A DNA stretch of 13,609 nt from an uncultured Spirochaetaceae bacterium (GCA_946414625.1 CAMKPI010000033.1:1-13609); one strand, 5' to 3'. Shown: positions 1-6,368, numbered from the stretch's first letter. Made by a program: numbers and translations. The notes: generated by a model not told the origin, from the letters alone.

Positions 1-495
1 GTTGTTCTTTCCGAAAAGGACTCCAAAGATATATGCAAAGGTGTCGTTTGTGAAAACAGCGAGAAGAAGCAGGAATATGCAGTATGAATCGACGTTTTCA
101 AGGGAGATGAAACGCGTCGTGAAAGATGCGAGGTAGGCGGGATATGCTATCGTGAAAATAGATTTAGATATGCTGCTGTTTGAAGAGCTGAAGCCATCTT
201 TCTCTCCTCGCTTGATTTCTGTAAGCAAAGCGAGCACAACAAGAAGCGCAACTGTTATTTCGGTATATTCTGGATTGTATATTGATACAGCCGGAATTGC
301 CGAGGAGAGAACAGAGATTGGTTTGACTTTCCCGTGAAGCATCCTCGACATCTCGATTTCAGCAAGCAGACAAAGCAATGAGATGAAAACACCCATTGCA
401 AGAAAACGGTGATAGGGGAGGTAGAATACAAGCAGGACTACGAAAGAGATTCCGAATATGAATGTGATGCTTCTTTTCAGGAAATTTTTCAACAT
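1..495 (-). CDS. cdsA: Phosphatidate cytidylyltransferase (CDP-diacylglycerol synthase), N-terminal part, cut by window edge
   Basis: The minus strand is open from 501 or 495 through base 1. It encodes a very hydrophobic protein with several membrane helices (one near residues 8-25, another at about 35-50, more after residue 80). The fragment ends in the segment FTNDTFAYIFGVLFGKN, which matches the conserved CdsA region containing an Asn-Asp pair and the FAYxFGxxFGK stretch. CdsA makes CDP-diacylglycerol from phosphatidic acid and CTP in the inner membrane, the entry point to phospholipid synthesis. About 165 residues are present; the family usually has 260-300, so the catalytic C-terminal part lies outside the window. 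Two ATGs compete: 499-501 and 493-495. An AGAGG sequence touches the first but sits six bases before the second, so 495 is preferred. The gene follows uppS by about 95 bases in the same direction, the common uppS-cdsA order. Confidence 0.93.
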   Translation of the reverse strand, partial: MLKNFLKRSITFIFGISFVVLLVFYLPYHRFLAMGVFISLLCLLAEIEMSRMLHGKVKPISVLSSAIPAVSIYNPEYTEITVALLVVLALLTEIKRGEKDGFSSSNSSISKSIFTIAYPAYLASFTTRFISLENVDSYCIFLLLLAVFTNDTFAYIFGVLFGKNN

Positions 496-561
496 TTGCA
501 TCCTCTGTTTCGTAAAACAAGTATTCTAGGAGTCATACGGCGCCTGAAACCGGATAGTATG

Positions 562-590
562 CGCCTCATCAGGTCTCGGGAAGTGAGGCG
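562..590 (-). other. Hairpin between uppS and cdsA
   Basis: Directly after the uppS stop codon the minus strand has CGCCTCA, a 15-base loop, then TGAGGCG: a perfect 7-bp stem. No T-run follows, so it does not look like a classical intrinsic terminator. It may be an RNA stability or processing element between uppS and cdsA. The remaining bases up to the cdsA start hold only a tiny 15-codon open frame whose stop overlaps the cdsA start; I give that no weight. Confidence 0.35.
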
Positions 591-1268
591 TTAGCCGGAG
601 ACCCCGCCGAATTTCCTGTTGCGCTTTGAGTATTCCGAAACGACAAGTTCCAGCTCCTCTTTGTTCCAGTCAGGCCACAGCTTGTCAATGGAAAGAAACT
701 CCGCATAAGCGCTGTCCCATAACATGAAGTTGGAAAGCCTCATCTCTCCCGCGCTTCGTGCGATTATGTCTGCGGGAGGCACCTCCGGAAGGTCCAGGTT
801 GGACTCGAGAGCCTGTACGTTAATTTCAGACCCCGGGTTGGCTTTAATGAACCTGTTGACAGCGCGGACAATCTCATCCTGACCGCCGTAGTTTATTGCA
901 AGAATCACCGTGAGTCCTGTGCAGTCACGGGTCTTCCTGATCGAGTCTTCTACACCTTTCCGGGCGTTTTCCGGAAGAGAACTGATGTTGCCCCTGCATA
1001 GAACCCTGACGTTTCTATCGCGGTAATAATCGGTCTCGGAAGGGAGCTTCTTTGCAAGCAGATTCATCAGGTAATCAACTTCCTGCTGGCTGCGCTTCCA
1101 GTTCTCGGTAGAAAAGACATAGAGGGTCATGTAATCAATTTTAAGCTCGATTGCGGCGTCGACAATCCGTCTTGCCGCTTTCAAGCCTTCCAAGTGTCCG
1201 GCGGAGCGGGGGAGCGCCCTCTTTTTTGCCCATCTCCCGTTTCCATCCATGATAAGACCGATATGCAT
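591..1268 (-). CDS. uppS: Isoprenyl transferase / undecaprenyl diphosphate synthase
   Basis: A 225-residue cytosolic cis-prenyltransferase that extends farnesyl diphosphate with isopentenyl diphosphate to make the lipid carrier for cell-wall glycan. The family motifs appear in order: MDGNGRWAKKR at residues 7-17 (Asp8 is the expected Mg-diphosphate-binding residue), FSTENW at 52-57, NYGGQDEI at 126-133, and RSAGEMRLSNFMLW at 171-184 (Arg171, Arg177, Ser179 in the IPP-binding region). It is slightly shorter than the usual 230-255 because it starts almost at the first motif. The ATG shares one base with the frr stop (TGATG), which suggests translational coupling to frr. It precedes cdsA. Identification is secure; the product chain length cannot be read from the sequence. 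Confidence 0.97.
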   Translation of the reverse strand: MHIGLIMDGNGRWAKKRALPRSAGHLEGLKAARRIVDAAIELKIDYMTLYVFSTENWKRSQQEVDYLMNLLAKKLPSETDYYRDRNVRVLCRGNISSLPENARKGVEDSIRKTRDCTGLTVILAINYGGQDEIVRAVNRFIKANPGSEINVQALESNLDLPEVPPADIIARSAGEMRLSNFMLWDSAYAEFLSIDKLWPDWNKEELELVVSEYSKRNRKFGGVSG

Positions 1269-1822
1269 CAGATTTCCATGATCTCTTTTTCTTTTGCATC
1301 CGCAAGAGAAGAAGCCTTGGCAATGTAGGAATCGGTCATTTTTTGAAGCCTTTCTTCTGCGGATTTCTGTTCATCCTCCGAAATATCTCCGTCCTTCTGG
1401 AGACGCTTTATGGCGTCCATTCCGTCCCTGCGGATGTTTCGGATTGCAACTTTGGCGTTTTCAGCGGCAGTTTTCGCGGTTTTCGCCAGCTCTTTGCGCC
1501 TGTCTCCGGTGAGGGCGGGAAAACTTATGCGAAGCAGTTTTCCGTCGTTTGATGGATTAAGTCCAAGATCGGCTTTCTGGATAGCCTTTTCAATTGCTCC
1601 GAGAAGGCTTTTGTCCCATGGCTGTATGACAACGAGTCTGGCTTCCGGAACGCTGACGGAGGCAACTTGAGACAGAGGCGTCTCACTGCCGTAGTAGTCA
1701 ACCTTCACCTTGTCGAATATCGCCGCGCTGGCACGTCCGGTGCGCAGTGCAAGGTATTCCGATTCAAGGCTAGCAATGCTTTTTCCCATTCTGTCTTCGC
1801 AGTTCTTGATTGTGTTTTCCAT
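1268..1822 (-). CDS. frr: Ribosome recycling factor
   Basis: Encodes a 184-residue RRF, which with EF-G splits post-termination ribosomes. The length fits the family (about 185). Recognisable segments are LRTGRAS near residues 26-32, the VDYYGSETPLSQVASV stretch near 41-56, VIQPWDKSLL near 64-73, and IRNIRRDG near 129-136, which carries the conserved Arg of the tRNA-like stem domain. The open frame continues 30 codons upstream, but that part runs through two hairpins and does not resemble RRF, so the ATG at 1820-1822 (MENTIKNCEDRM) is chosen. Its ribosome binding site is weak: only AAAGCGA lies upstream. It overlaps uppS by one base. It follows tsf by 113 bp, and that gap holds two terminator-like structures, so frr may receive less transcription than rpsB-tsf. 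Confidence 0.97.
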   Translation of the reverse strand: MENTIKNCEDRMGKSIASLESEYLALRTGRASAAIFDKVKVDYYGSETPLSQVASVSVPEARLVVIQPWDKSLLGAIEKAIQKADLGLNPSNDGKLLRISFPALTGDRRKELAKTAKTAAENAKVAIRNIRRDGMDAIKRLQKDGDISEDEQKSAEERLQKMTDSYIAKASSLADAKEKEIMEI

Positions 1823-1843
1823 AAGTCGCTTTGTAAAAATTGT

Positions 1844-1869
1844 AAAAATTGATGCCGGAACTGCCGGCA
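1844..1869 (-). terminator. Second hairpin with T-run upstream of frr
   Basis: On the minus strand TGCCGG, a 5-base loop, then CCGGCA form a perfect 6-bp GC-rich stem, followed by TCAATTTTT. The run continues as a duplicated AATTTTTACA unit that ends at the frr ribosome-binding region. It could be a weak intrinsic terminator or attenuator, or a structure that controls frr translation. It sits about 30 bases before the frr start. Confidence 0.5.
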
Positions 1870-1919
1870 AAATAAAAACGAACAGTCTGCGCCCACGGAT
1901 ACCCGCGGCCACGCAGACT
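1868..1919 (-). terminator. Intrinsic terminator-like structure after tsf
   Basis: Sixteen bases after the tsf stop, the minus strand forms a two-part hairpin at 1884-1919. The outer stem AGTCTGCG/CGCAGACT is a perfect 8 bp. The inner stem CCGCGG/CCGTGG is 6 bp with one G-U, and the loop is GTAT. It is followed by GTTCGTTTTTATTTT. This is the best terminator candidate in the window, and it lies inside the rpsB-tsf-frr-uppS-cdsA cluster, which implies partial termination or processing between tsf and frr. Confidence 0.68.
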
Positions 1920-1935
1920 ATTCCATTAACGAAAA

Positions 1936-2790
1936 TCAGGCTCCGGCGCGATACCTGACATACTCTTTTATCGCAACTTTGCTACCATTTTCCTTGTTGA
2001 AGCGGGCAACGATCTGTGCGATTGTAAGACCGTCGTCATTGTAAATCTGACCCACCTGGTTCATGAGGCAAATCTCGCCGAGGTGCTTGTTGAGCATTCC
2101 CTTCACGATACCTTCCTTGACGTTTTCAGGCTTGTTGGAGAGCTTCTCGTCCTGTGCCACCTTGGCTCTGAAAATCTCAAGGTTCTCGTTTACGTACGCC
2201 TCGGGAACCGACTGAGTGTCGAGATAAAGCGGATCTGCAGCGCAGATATGCATAGCAGTATTGAACGCAAGGGTTTTGAACGCTTCAGTGCTGAAAACAG
2301 CGTTGTTGTCGCTGGTGAACTTCACAAGAACGCCGATCGCTCCGTCCGCATGGCTGTATCCTGTGACATTCTCACCTTCGGCAATGTCGATGTAAGACAT
2401 TCTCTTGATGTTCATGTTTTCATGGATCGTGGCGATAAGAGACTTCACCATATCGTCCATCTCGGCATTCGGCTCCTTGCAGCCGTTTTCCAGCGCATAT
2501 TTGCAGAGGTTCTTTCCAAGCGCCTTGAACTCGTCGTTCTTGGCTACAAAGTCCGTCTCTGATGTAACGCTGACGATGACCGCAGCCTTGTCGGAAATCT
2601 CGAAAGTAACTCTGCCCTCGTCGGTTGCCCTGTCGGCGCGCTTCTCAACCGCCGCAAGGCCGACTTCTTTCAGATACTTTAACGCTCCGGCATAATCTCC
2701 GTTGTTTTCCTTCAATGCCTTTTTGCAGTCCATGATTCCTGCATGAGTCTCATCGCGGAGCTTTTTTACCATTTCCATTGTGATTTCCAT
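1936..2790 (-). CDS. tsf: Translation elongation factor Ts
   Basis: A 284-residue EF-Ts, the guanine nucleotide exchange factor for EF-Tu. The N-terminal UBA-like domain reads VKKLRDETHAGIMDCKKAL (residues 8-26). It is followed by the SETDFVAKN signature, whose Asp80-Phe81 pair sits at the same positions as in the E. coli protein and contacts EF-Tu. The two core subdomains follow, and the C-terminal part contains the EF-Ts-like CLMNQ...LTIAQIVA segment. Length is in the normal 280-300 range. The ATG at 2788-2790 is preceded by TTAGGAG seven bases upstream. It lies 54 bp after rpsB in the universal rpsB-tsf order and is presumably co-transcribed with it. Confidence 0.98.
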   Translation of the reverse strand: MEITMEMVKKLRDETHAGIMDCKKALKENNGDYAGALKYLKEVGLAAVEKRADRATDEGRVTFEISDKAAVIVSVTSETDFVAKNDEFKALGKNLCKYALENGCKEPNAEMDDMVKSLIATIHENMNIKRMSYIDIAEGENVTGYSHADGAIGVLVKFTSDNNAVFSTEAFKTLAFNTAMHICAADPLYLDTQSVPEAYVNENLEIFRAKVAQDEKLSNKPENVKEGIVKGMLNKHLGEICLMNQVGQIYNDDGLTIAQIVARFNKENGSKVAIKEYVRYRAGA

Positions 2791-2844
2791 ATAGTTACTC
2801 CTAAATCTGATAATAATTTTGTCCGGTAATACCGCGTAGGATCA

Positions 2845-3687
2845 TTACTCATCGTCCTGACTGTCGCTCTCCGGAACACTCACTTCCTGGTTATCCGCAT
2901 TGTCATCGGAAGAGGCAGCATCCGAAGCGTCTGCGCTCTCCGCGGCCTGAGCGATTTCTTCAGCAGCCTTCTCTTCAGGGAGACTTTCGATGATCTGCAA
3001 GCCGATCTCATTGTCGGCATCAATGACAGCGTTTGCGATAATTTCTACAAAGAGGCTGATAGCGCGGATTGCATCGTCATTGCCGGGAATCGGATATGTG
3101 ATATCAGTGGGATCACAGTTTGTATCAACAACCGCAACGACAGGAATACCCAGCCTTTTCGCCTCGGCGATGGCAAGATCTTCCTTGCGGGTGTCTATGA
3201 CAAAAATAATGCCGGGAAGCTCTGTCATGTCCTTTATGCCGCCGAGATTCTTCTCCAGCTTCTGCTTCTCCTTGGTGAGCAGAGCGACTTCTTTCTTTGT
3301 CAGACTGTCGAAAGTCCCGTCAACAGCCATCTTTTCGATTCTTTTGAGCTTTGCGATTGATTTCTTGATTGTTGTGAAGTTTGTGAGCATTCCGCCGAGC
3401 CAGCGGTTGTTGACATAAGGCATTCCGCACCGCTCAGCTTCTGTCTGTATGGACTGCTGTGCCTGCTTCTTTGTTCCGACAAAAAGAACTTTTTTGTTGG
3501 CTTTGACCTGCTCGCGGATAGCATCGTAAGCTTCGACAATACATGATGTCGTTTTTGAAAGGTCGATAATGTGGATTCCGTTTCTTTCTGAGAAGATGTA
3601 CGGAGCCATTTTCGGATTCCAGCGCTTTGTCTGGTGACCGAAGTGCACGCCTGCCTCGAGCAGGCTTTTCATGGTTACTACTGCCAT
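2845..3687 (-). CDS. rpsB: 30S ribosomal protein S2
   Basis: A 280-residue ribosomal protein S2 of the small subunit. The N-terminus MAVVTMKSLLEAGVHFGHQ and the following KRWNPKM are the standard S2 signature. NRWLGGMLTN and the FVIDTRKE and VAVVDTNCDP segments are also typical. The last 43 residues or so form an acidic, Ala/Ser/Asp-rich, low-complexity tail that many S2 proteins lack. The open frame extends 51 codons further upstream, but the ATG at 3685-3687 is preceded by AGGAG with a 6-base A-rich spacer and begins the conserved protein, so it is the start. It is the first gene of the rpsB-tsf-frr-uppS-cdsA cluster. Its promoter lies about 290 bases upstream, leaving a long leader. Confidence 0.98.
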   Translation of the reverse strand: MAVVTMKSLLEAGVHFGHQTKRWNPKMAPYIFSERNGIHIIDLSKTTSCIVEAYDAIREQVKANKKVLFVGTKKQAQQSIQTEAERCGMPYVNNRWLGGMLTNFTTIKKSIAKLKRIEKMAVDGTFDSLTKKEVALLTKEKQKLEKNLGGIKDMTELPGIIFVIDTRKEDLAIAEAKRLGIPVVAVVDTNCDPTDITYPIPGNDDAIRAISLFVEIIANAVIDADNEIGLQIIESLPEEKAAEEIAQAAESADASDAASSDDNADNQEVSVPESDSQDDE

Positions 3688-3970
3688 TTTTTTCTCCTGA
3701 CATTTGACAGCGAAGATTCTTTTGCAAATCAGACGCTGTCCCCGGTTATATTTCTCTCCGTAACGCCGGCCGAAAGCACAAAACGATTTGGAGGAGATTT
3801 GCAATGGAATCATGCTGATCCCGACGATCGGAACAATCACCCGAACCAGCCTACAGTCGAGAAAAGCGGCGCTTTACGCCTGACTCATTCTCGCTGAATC
3901 GCTGAGCGGACTCCCTTCCTTTCGAAGTTCTCCTAACACAAGATTCCCTGGAGCAACGCTCCGCTTGCAT
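3688..3970 (-). promoter_or_regulatory. Long 5' leader of rpsB with possible attenuator
   Basis: Transcription from the promoter at 3977-4005 would give a leader of about 280 nt. It contains a hairpin near its 5' end (GGAGC-GTT-GCTCC, 3949-3961). It also has two mutually exclusive small stems at 3863-3880: GGCG/CGCC (3877-3880 with 3868-3871) against AAAGC/GCTTT (3871-3875 with 3863-3867), the latter followed by TTCTC. An ATG at the predicted transcription start opens a 39-codon frame (3970-3851, N-terminus MQAERCSRES). S2 autoregulates its mRNA in some bacteria, so a regulatory leader is plausible. No known rpsB-leader consensus was recognised here, and the small frame has no independent support. 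Confidence 0.4.
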
Positions 3971-3976
3971 GTCTCT

Positions 3977-4005
3977 ATTATCGTTTTTTTATCGAAAACT
4001 TTCAA
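3977..4005 (-). promoter_or_regulatory. Sigma70-type promoter for the rpsB cluster
   Basis: On the minus strand TTGAAA (4000-4005), a 17-base spacer, and GATAAT (3977-3982) give 5/6 matches at both boxes with ideal spacing. The region upstream of the -35 box (about 4006-4045) is AT-rich, like an UP element. The predicted start is near 3970. This is the best-formed promoter in the window, as expected for a ribosomal protein operon. Confidence 0.78.
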
Positions 4006-4051
4006 GATTAGTTAAGAAATATGGAATTGGAAGATTATTATGCGTTAGACA

Positions 4052-4080
4052 GATGCGGCATTACTTGGATGCGGCATTAC
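4052..4080. repeat. Two 13-bp direct repeats upstream of the rpsB promoter
   Basis: GATGCGGCATTAC occurs at 4052-4064 and again at 4068-4080, a 16-bp period. The copies lie roughly 80-110 bp upstream of the predicted rpsB transcription start. They could be a regulator binding site or a small duplication; nothing else in the window shares the motif. Confidence 0.5.
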
Positions 4081-4091
4081 CGTCCGACTTT

Positions 4092-4155
4092 TGGTATCCT
4101 GCAAGAAGCTCTCAGGAGGGGCACCATAAACGTTTATTCATAGGCAGGGATGCCT
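4092..4155. other. Dyad-rich non-coding segment between smpB and rpsB
   Basis: Three inverted repeats lie side by side. On the minus strand TCCTG and CAGGA (within 4097-4117) flank an 11-base loop, with a further GGT/ACC closing pair at 4123-4125 and 4092-4094. ATAAACGTTTAT at 4126-4137 is a perfect 12-bp palindrome. AGGCA-GGGA-TGCCT at 4142-4155 is a 5-bp stem with a tetraloop. No gene was recognised here. The palindrome could be an operator. Confidence 0.35.
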
Positions 4156-4192
4156 TCACTATTTCCGCAGAAGCTTACGAGAGGAAAGAGTA

Positions 4193-4210
4193 AAGCCGCT
4201 TTTTCGGCTT
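4193..4210 (-). terminator. Hairpin after smpB
   Basis: Five bases after the smpB stop the minus strand has AAGCCG-AAAAAG-CGGCTT, a perfect 6-bp stem, followed by TACTCTTTCC, which is only moderately T-rich. It probably ends the smpB transcript and separates it from the rpsB promoter. The same hairpin also sits directly after the stop of an unsupported plus-strand frame, so its direction is not certain. Confidence 0.5.
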
Positions 4211-4215
4211 GAAAT

Positions 4216-4680
4216 TTATCTGTAATAATCCTTTGCTTCCCGCCGTGCCTCCCTGTTAAGATCTCTCTCCTTTATTGCATCCTTCTTGTCACGAACATTT
4301 TTGCCGCGGGCGAGAGAGAGCTGCATCTTAACAAGGTTCCCCTTCAGGTAGACCTTCGTAGGAATAATTGTAAGCCCTTTTTCTTCTACTTTTCGCCGAA
4401 GTCTTTTGATTTCAGCCTTATGCAGGAGAAGCCTTCTGGCTCTTGTAGGCTCATGATTGAAAACAGAACCTTTTTCATATGGCTGGATTGTGAAGCCGAT
4501 GAGAAATACCTCGTTTTTTTCAATTTTCGCGTAGGAGTCGGTGAATGAGAACCTACCGGAACGGATCGATTTTACCTCGGTTCCTTCCAGCCTGATTCCT
4601 GCTTCCAGATCCTCGAGCACCTCGTAGTTGAAATAGGCTTTTCTGTTTGTTTGAAGTATTTTTATATCTTGATTTCCCAT
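4216..4680 (-). CDS. smpB: SsrA-binding protein (trans-translation)
   Basis: A 154-residue SmpB, which carries tmRNA into ribosomes stalled on broken mRNA. Typical features are the N-terminal NRKAYFNYEVLEDLEAGIRL, then GTEVKSIRSGR, FTIQPYEKGS, R.LLLHKAEI, the central GLTIIPTKVYLK, and a C-terminal basic tail with RGKNVRDKKDAIKERD...REAKDYYR. The length fits the family (150-160). The frame can start at a GTG (4687-4689), but that codon overlaps the AGGTGA ribosome-binding sequence; the ATG at 4678-4680 lies eight bases after AGG and is preferred. No tmRNA gene was seen nearby. The region upstream of the start is the 70-bp repeat array, so transcription must either begin inside the array or read through from the PEGA/FGE gene. 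Confidence 0.97.
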   Translation of the reverse strand: MGNQDIKILQTNRKAYFNYEVLEDLEAGIRLEGTEVKSIRSGRFSFTDSYAKIEKNEVFLIGFTIQPYEKGSVFNHEPTRARRLLLHKAEIKRLRRKVEEKGLTIIPTKVYLKGNLVKMQLSLARGKNVRDKKDAIKERDLNREARREAKDYYR

Positions 4681-4690
4681 TTGCTTCACC

Positions 4691-4990
4691 TGTATTTATG
4701 TATGCGCATAAACGTCAGTCGGCGCGCGCGAGTGCTGAAGAATTTTATCTTTCCAACACTTTCATATATGAATGCGTTTAATAATTCATCGTCGAACGCG
4801 AGCGCAGTAGTGTCCTATCAATTCAACACTTGCATTCATGTATGCGTATAAACGCCCGTCGGCACGCACGAGTGCTGAAGAGTTCTATCAATCCAACATT
4901 TGCATTTGTGTATGCGCATAAACGCCTGTCGGCGCGTGTGAGTGCTGAAGAGTCTTATCAATTCAACACTTGCATTCACGCGAGCGTATA
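4691..4990. repeat. 70-bp tandem repeat array
   Basis: Four full units with an exact 70-bp period start at 4691, 4761, 4831 and 4901, and a partial fifth begins at 4971. Units 1, 3 and 4 are about 83% identical to one another; unit 2 is more diverged. The most constant blocks are AGTGCTGAAG, TCAACACT-like ends, and TATGCGCATA near the start of the unit (palindromic in units 1 and 4). The period is not a multiple of three and no frame stays open across it, so it is not coding. The whole unit is conserved, without unique spacers, so it is not a CRISPR array. It fills the 345-bp gap between the PEGA/FGE gene and smpB. Confidence 0.92.
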
Positions 4991-5024
4991 AAATACAGTG
5001 ATGCCTCCGAGCGCGGGAATATAA

Positions 5025-6368
5025 TCATTTCCATGCAATGCGGAAGCCATACGTATCCGTACAGATATCCGGCGATGCTACCCCGATGGTAAACGAGGAT
5101 ATTGTGTCGACGTTGCTCAGATACGAGCCGCCTTTTACAATCGGGTTCACTACAAAGTTGTTCATGGAAAGGAATTCCTGTATCGATGAATTGACCGCAT
5201 TGTCGTTTGGCACGTAGTATGTGGAAGTGAATTCCCATACTCCGCCGATCATCCCCGCAGGACCTACACCGTTCGCTCCGATGGCGGTTTTTGTTTTCAG
5301 GAAAGTATGATCCGTAGAGCAGGATGCCGCTGTCCACTGCAGTTCGCTCGGCAGGAAAACCTCGGTTTCGGTTTTTTTGGACAGCCATTCGCAGAAAGCG
5401 CGCGCTGCGTAGTAGCTGATATTGGTCACAGCTTTGTATGAGAGGCGTGTAGTCGTGAGTGTGACGCCTTCCAAATACATGTCGTCAACAAGTCCTTCCG
5501 CAATGAGATTCTTCTTATTGTCGCGGCTCCATTTCGGGTTTTCCCTGACGAAGAACGCGTACATGGTTTCATTTACAGGTGTTTCCGCGAGGGAATATTC
5601 GTTGGCCCCGTCGCCGTATATGTACCCCAGGACTGTGAAATCGTCTGTCTCCAGAGTGTCGAGTCCGCGCGGTGAATCATAAACCGGAAGAGATTCACTT
5701 CGGAACGATCCGTTTTTAACCGCTTCCTCGATAGGAGAGAAGTCGTAGTCAATCCCAAGAAGCGCAAAAGCGGTTTTGGCATCAGAGAGCATCTCCCGTG
5801 TCGTGATGAACTGCGCTGCAAATGGGAGGAACTGAAGGTTGTAGCCCAAATCCTTCACAGTATTCGCATAGTTTGTGAAAAGGGGAGGATAGCGATATAC
5901 ATTGTCATATTCTCGAATCGAAGAGTATGCGGCAACATCCAGGAAGAATTCCCGGGTAAGCGCCAAATATGCGTCTGTTCCTATGTCTGAGTTCCGCTCC
6001 ACCACATACTTCCGCGGAAAGAGCCAATTGAAGAATATACGGCTCGGAACGTCGACTTCAAAAGTTTCTACCGAAATATCTCCGATTCTGTACTGTACGC
6101 TGTGGACGCCTGTGTCAAGACTGGCCGCGCATGGAGTGCCTCCTATGTACGAGCCGTCCACATATACGGCACTCGATTTGCCTGAGTTTCTGAACTCCGT
6201 GACGGTCTTTGAGCTCATCACGTCAGGTACAATTCCTGCGCCCACGATTATAATTGCAATAATGAGTATATATAAAATTGTGAGCCAAACTCCGGGCTTC
6301 ATCCCCGCAAGCGGTTTGATTGTCACGGGCTCAGTCTGTGCAGTTTCTGTATTTCTGTTGTTATTCAT
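5025..6368 (-). CDS. Membrane-anchored PEGA and FGE/sulfatase-modifying-factor-fold protein
   Basis: A 447-residue protein. Residues 1-25 are cytoplasmic and polar; one membrane helix at about 27-47 (VWLTILYILIIAIIIVGAGI) anchors it. A PEGA-like domain follows at about 63-108 (AVYVDGSYIGGTPCAASLDTG). After a linker, the C-terminal half (about 243-447) has the formylglycine-generating-enzyme fold: TNISYYAARAFCEWLS (315-330), LPSELQWTAA (339-348), GGVWEFTST (375-383), KGGSY (412-416) and a terminal YGFRIAWK. The paired active-site cysteines of true FGE are not evident and no sulfatase is nearby, so it is probably a binding or structural domain rather than an enzyme. The frame continues upstream from a TTG at 6464, but the ATG at 6366-6368 lies just after a promoter and before the membrane helix. 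No Shine-Dalgarno sequence precedes it. Role unknown. Confidence 0.82.
   Translation of the reverse strand: MNNNRNTETAQTEPVTIKPLAGMKPGVWLTILYILIIAIIIVGAGIVPDVMSSKTVTEFRNSGKSSAVYVDGSYIGGTPCAASLDTGVHSVQYRIGDISVETFEVDVPSRIFFNWLFPRKYVVERNSDIGTDAYLALTREFFLDVAAYSSIREYDNVYRYPPLFTNYANTVKDLGYNLQFLPFAAQFITTREMLSDAKTAFALLGIDYDFSPIEEAVKNGSFRSESLPVYDSPRGLDTLETDDFTVLGYIYGDGANEYSLAETPVNETMYAFFVRENPKWSRDNKKNLIAEGLVDDMYLEGVTLTTTRLSYKAVTNISYYAARAFCEWLSKKTETEVFLPSELQWTAASCSTDHTFLKTKTAIGANGVGPAGMIGGVWEFTSTYYVPNDNAVNSSIQEFLSMNNFVVNPIVKGGSYLSNVDTISSFTIGVASPDICTDTYGFRIAWK

Noticed and set aside
1823..1912. N-terminal extension of ribosome recycling factor (30 codons)
   Set aside because: It is encoded by the two hairpins, does not resemble RRF, and would make the protein about 30 residues too long.
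3969..4193. 74-codon plus-strand open frame ending just before a hairpin
   Set aside because: No ribosome binding site, no recognisable domain, and it overlaps the strong minus-strand rpsB promoter and its direct repeats. The hairpin after it fits smpB at least as well.
4691..4990. CRISPR array
   Set aside because: The whole 70-bp unit is conserved, with no unique spacers and no cas genes nearby.
4216..5025. A tmRNA (ssrA) gene next to smpB
   Set aside because: No tmRNA-like acceptor end, T-arm or tag-coding frame was found in the flanks; the upstream flank is the 70-bp repeat array.
4963..5388. 141-codon minus-strand frame overlapping the end of the PEGA/FGE gene
   Set aside because: It lies in another frame of a well-supported gene and shows no protein-like features of its own.
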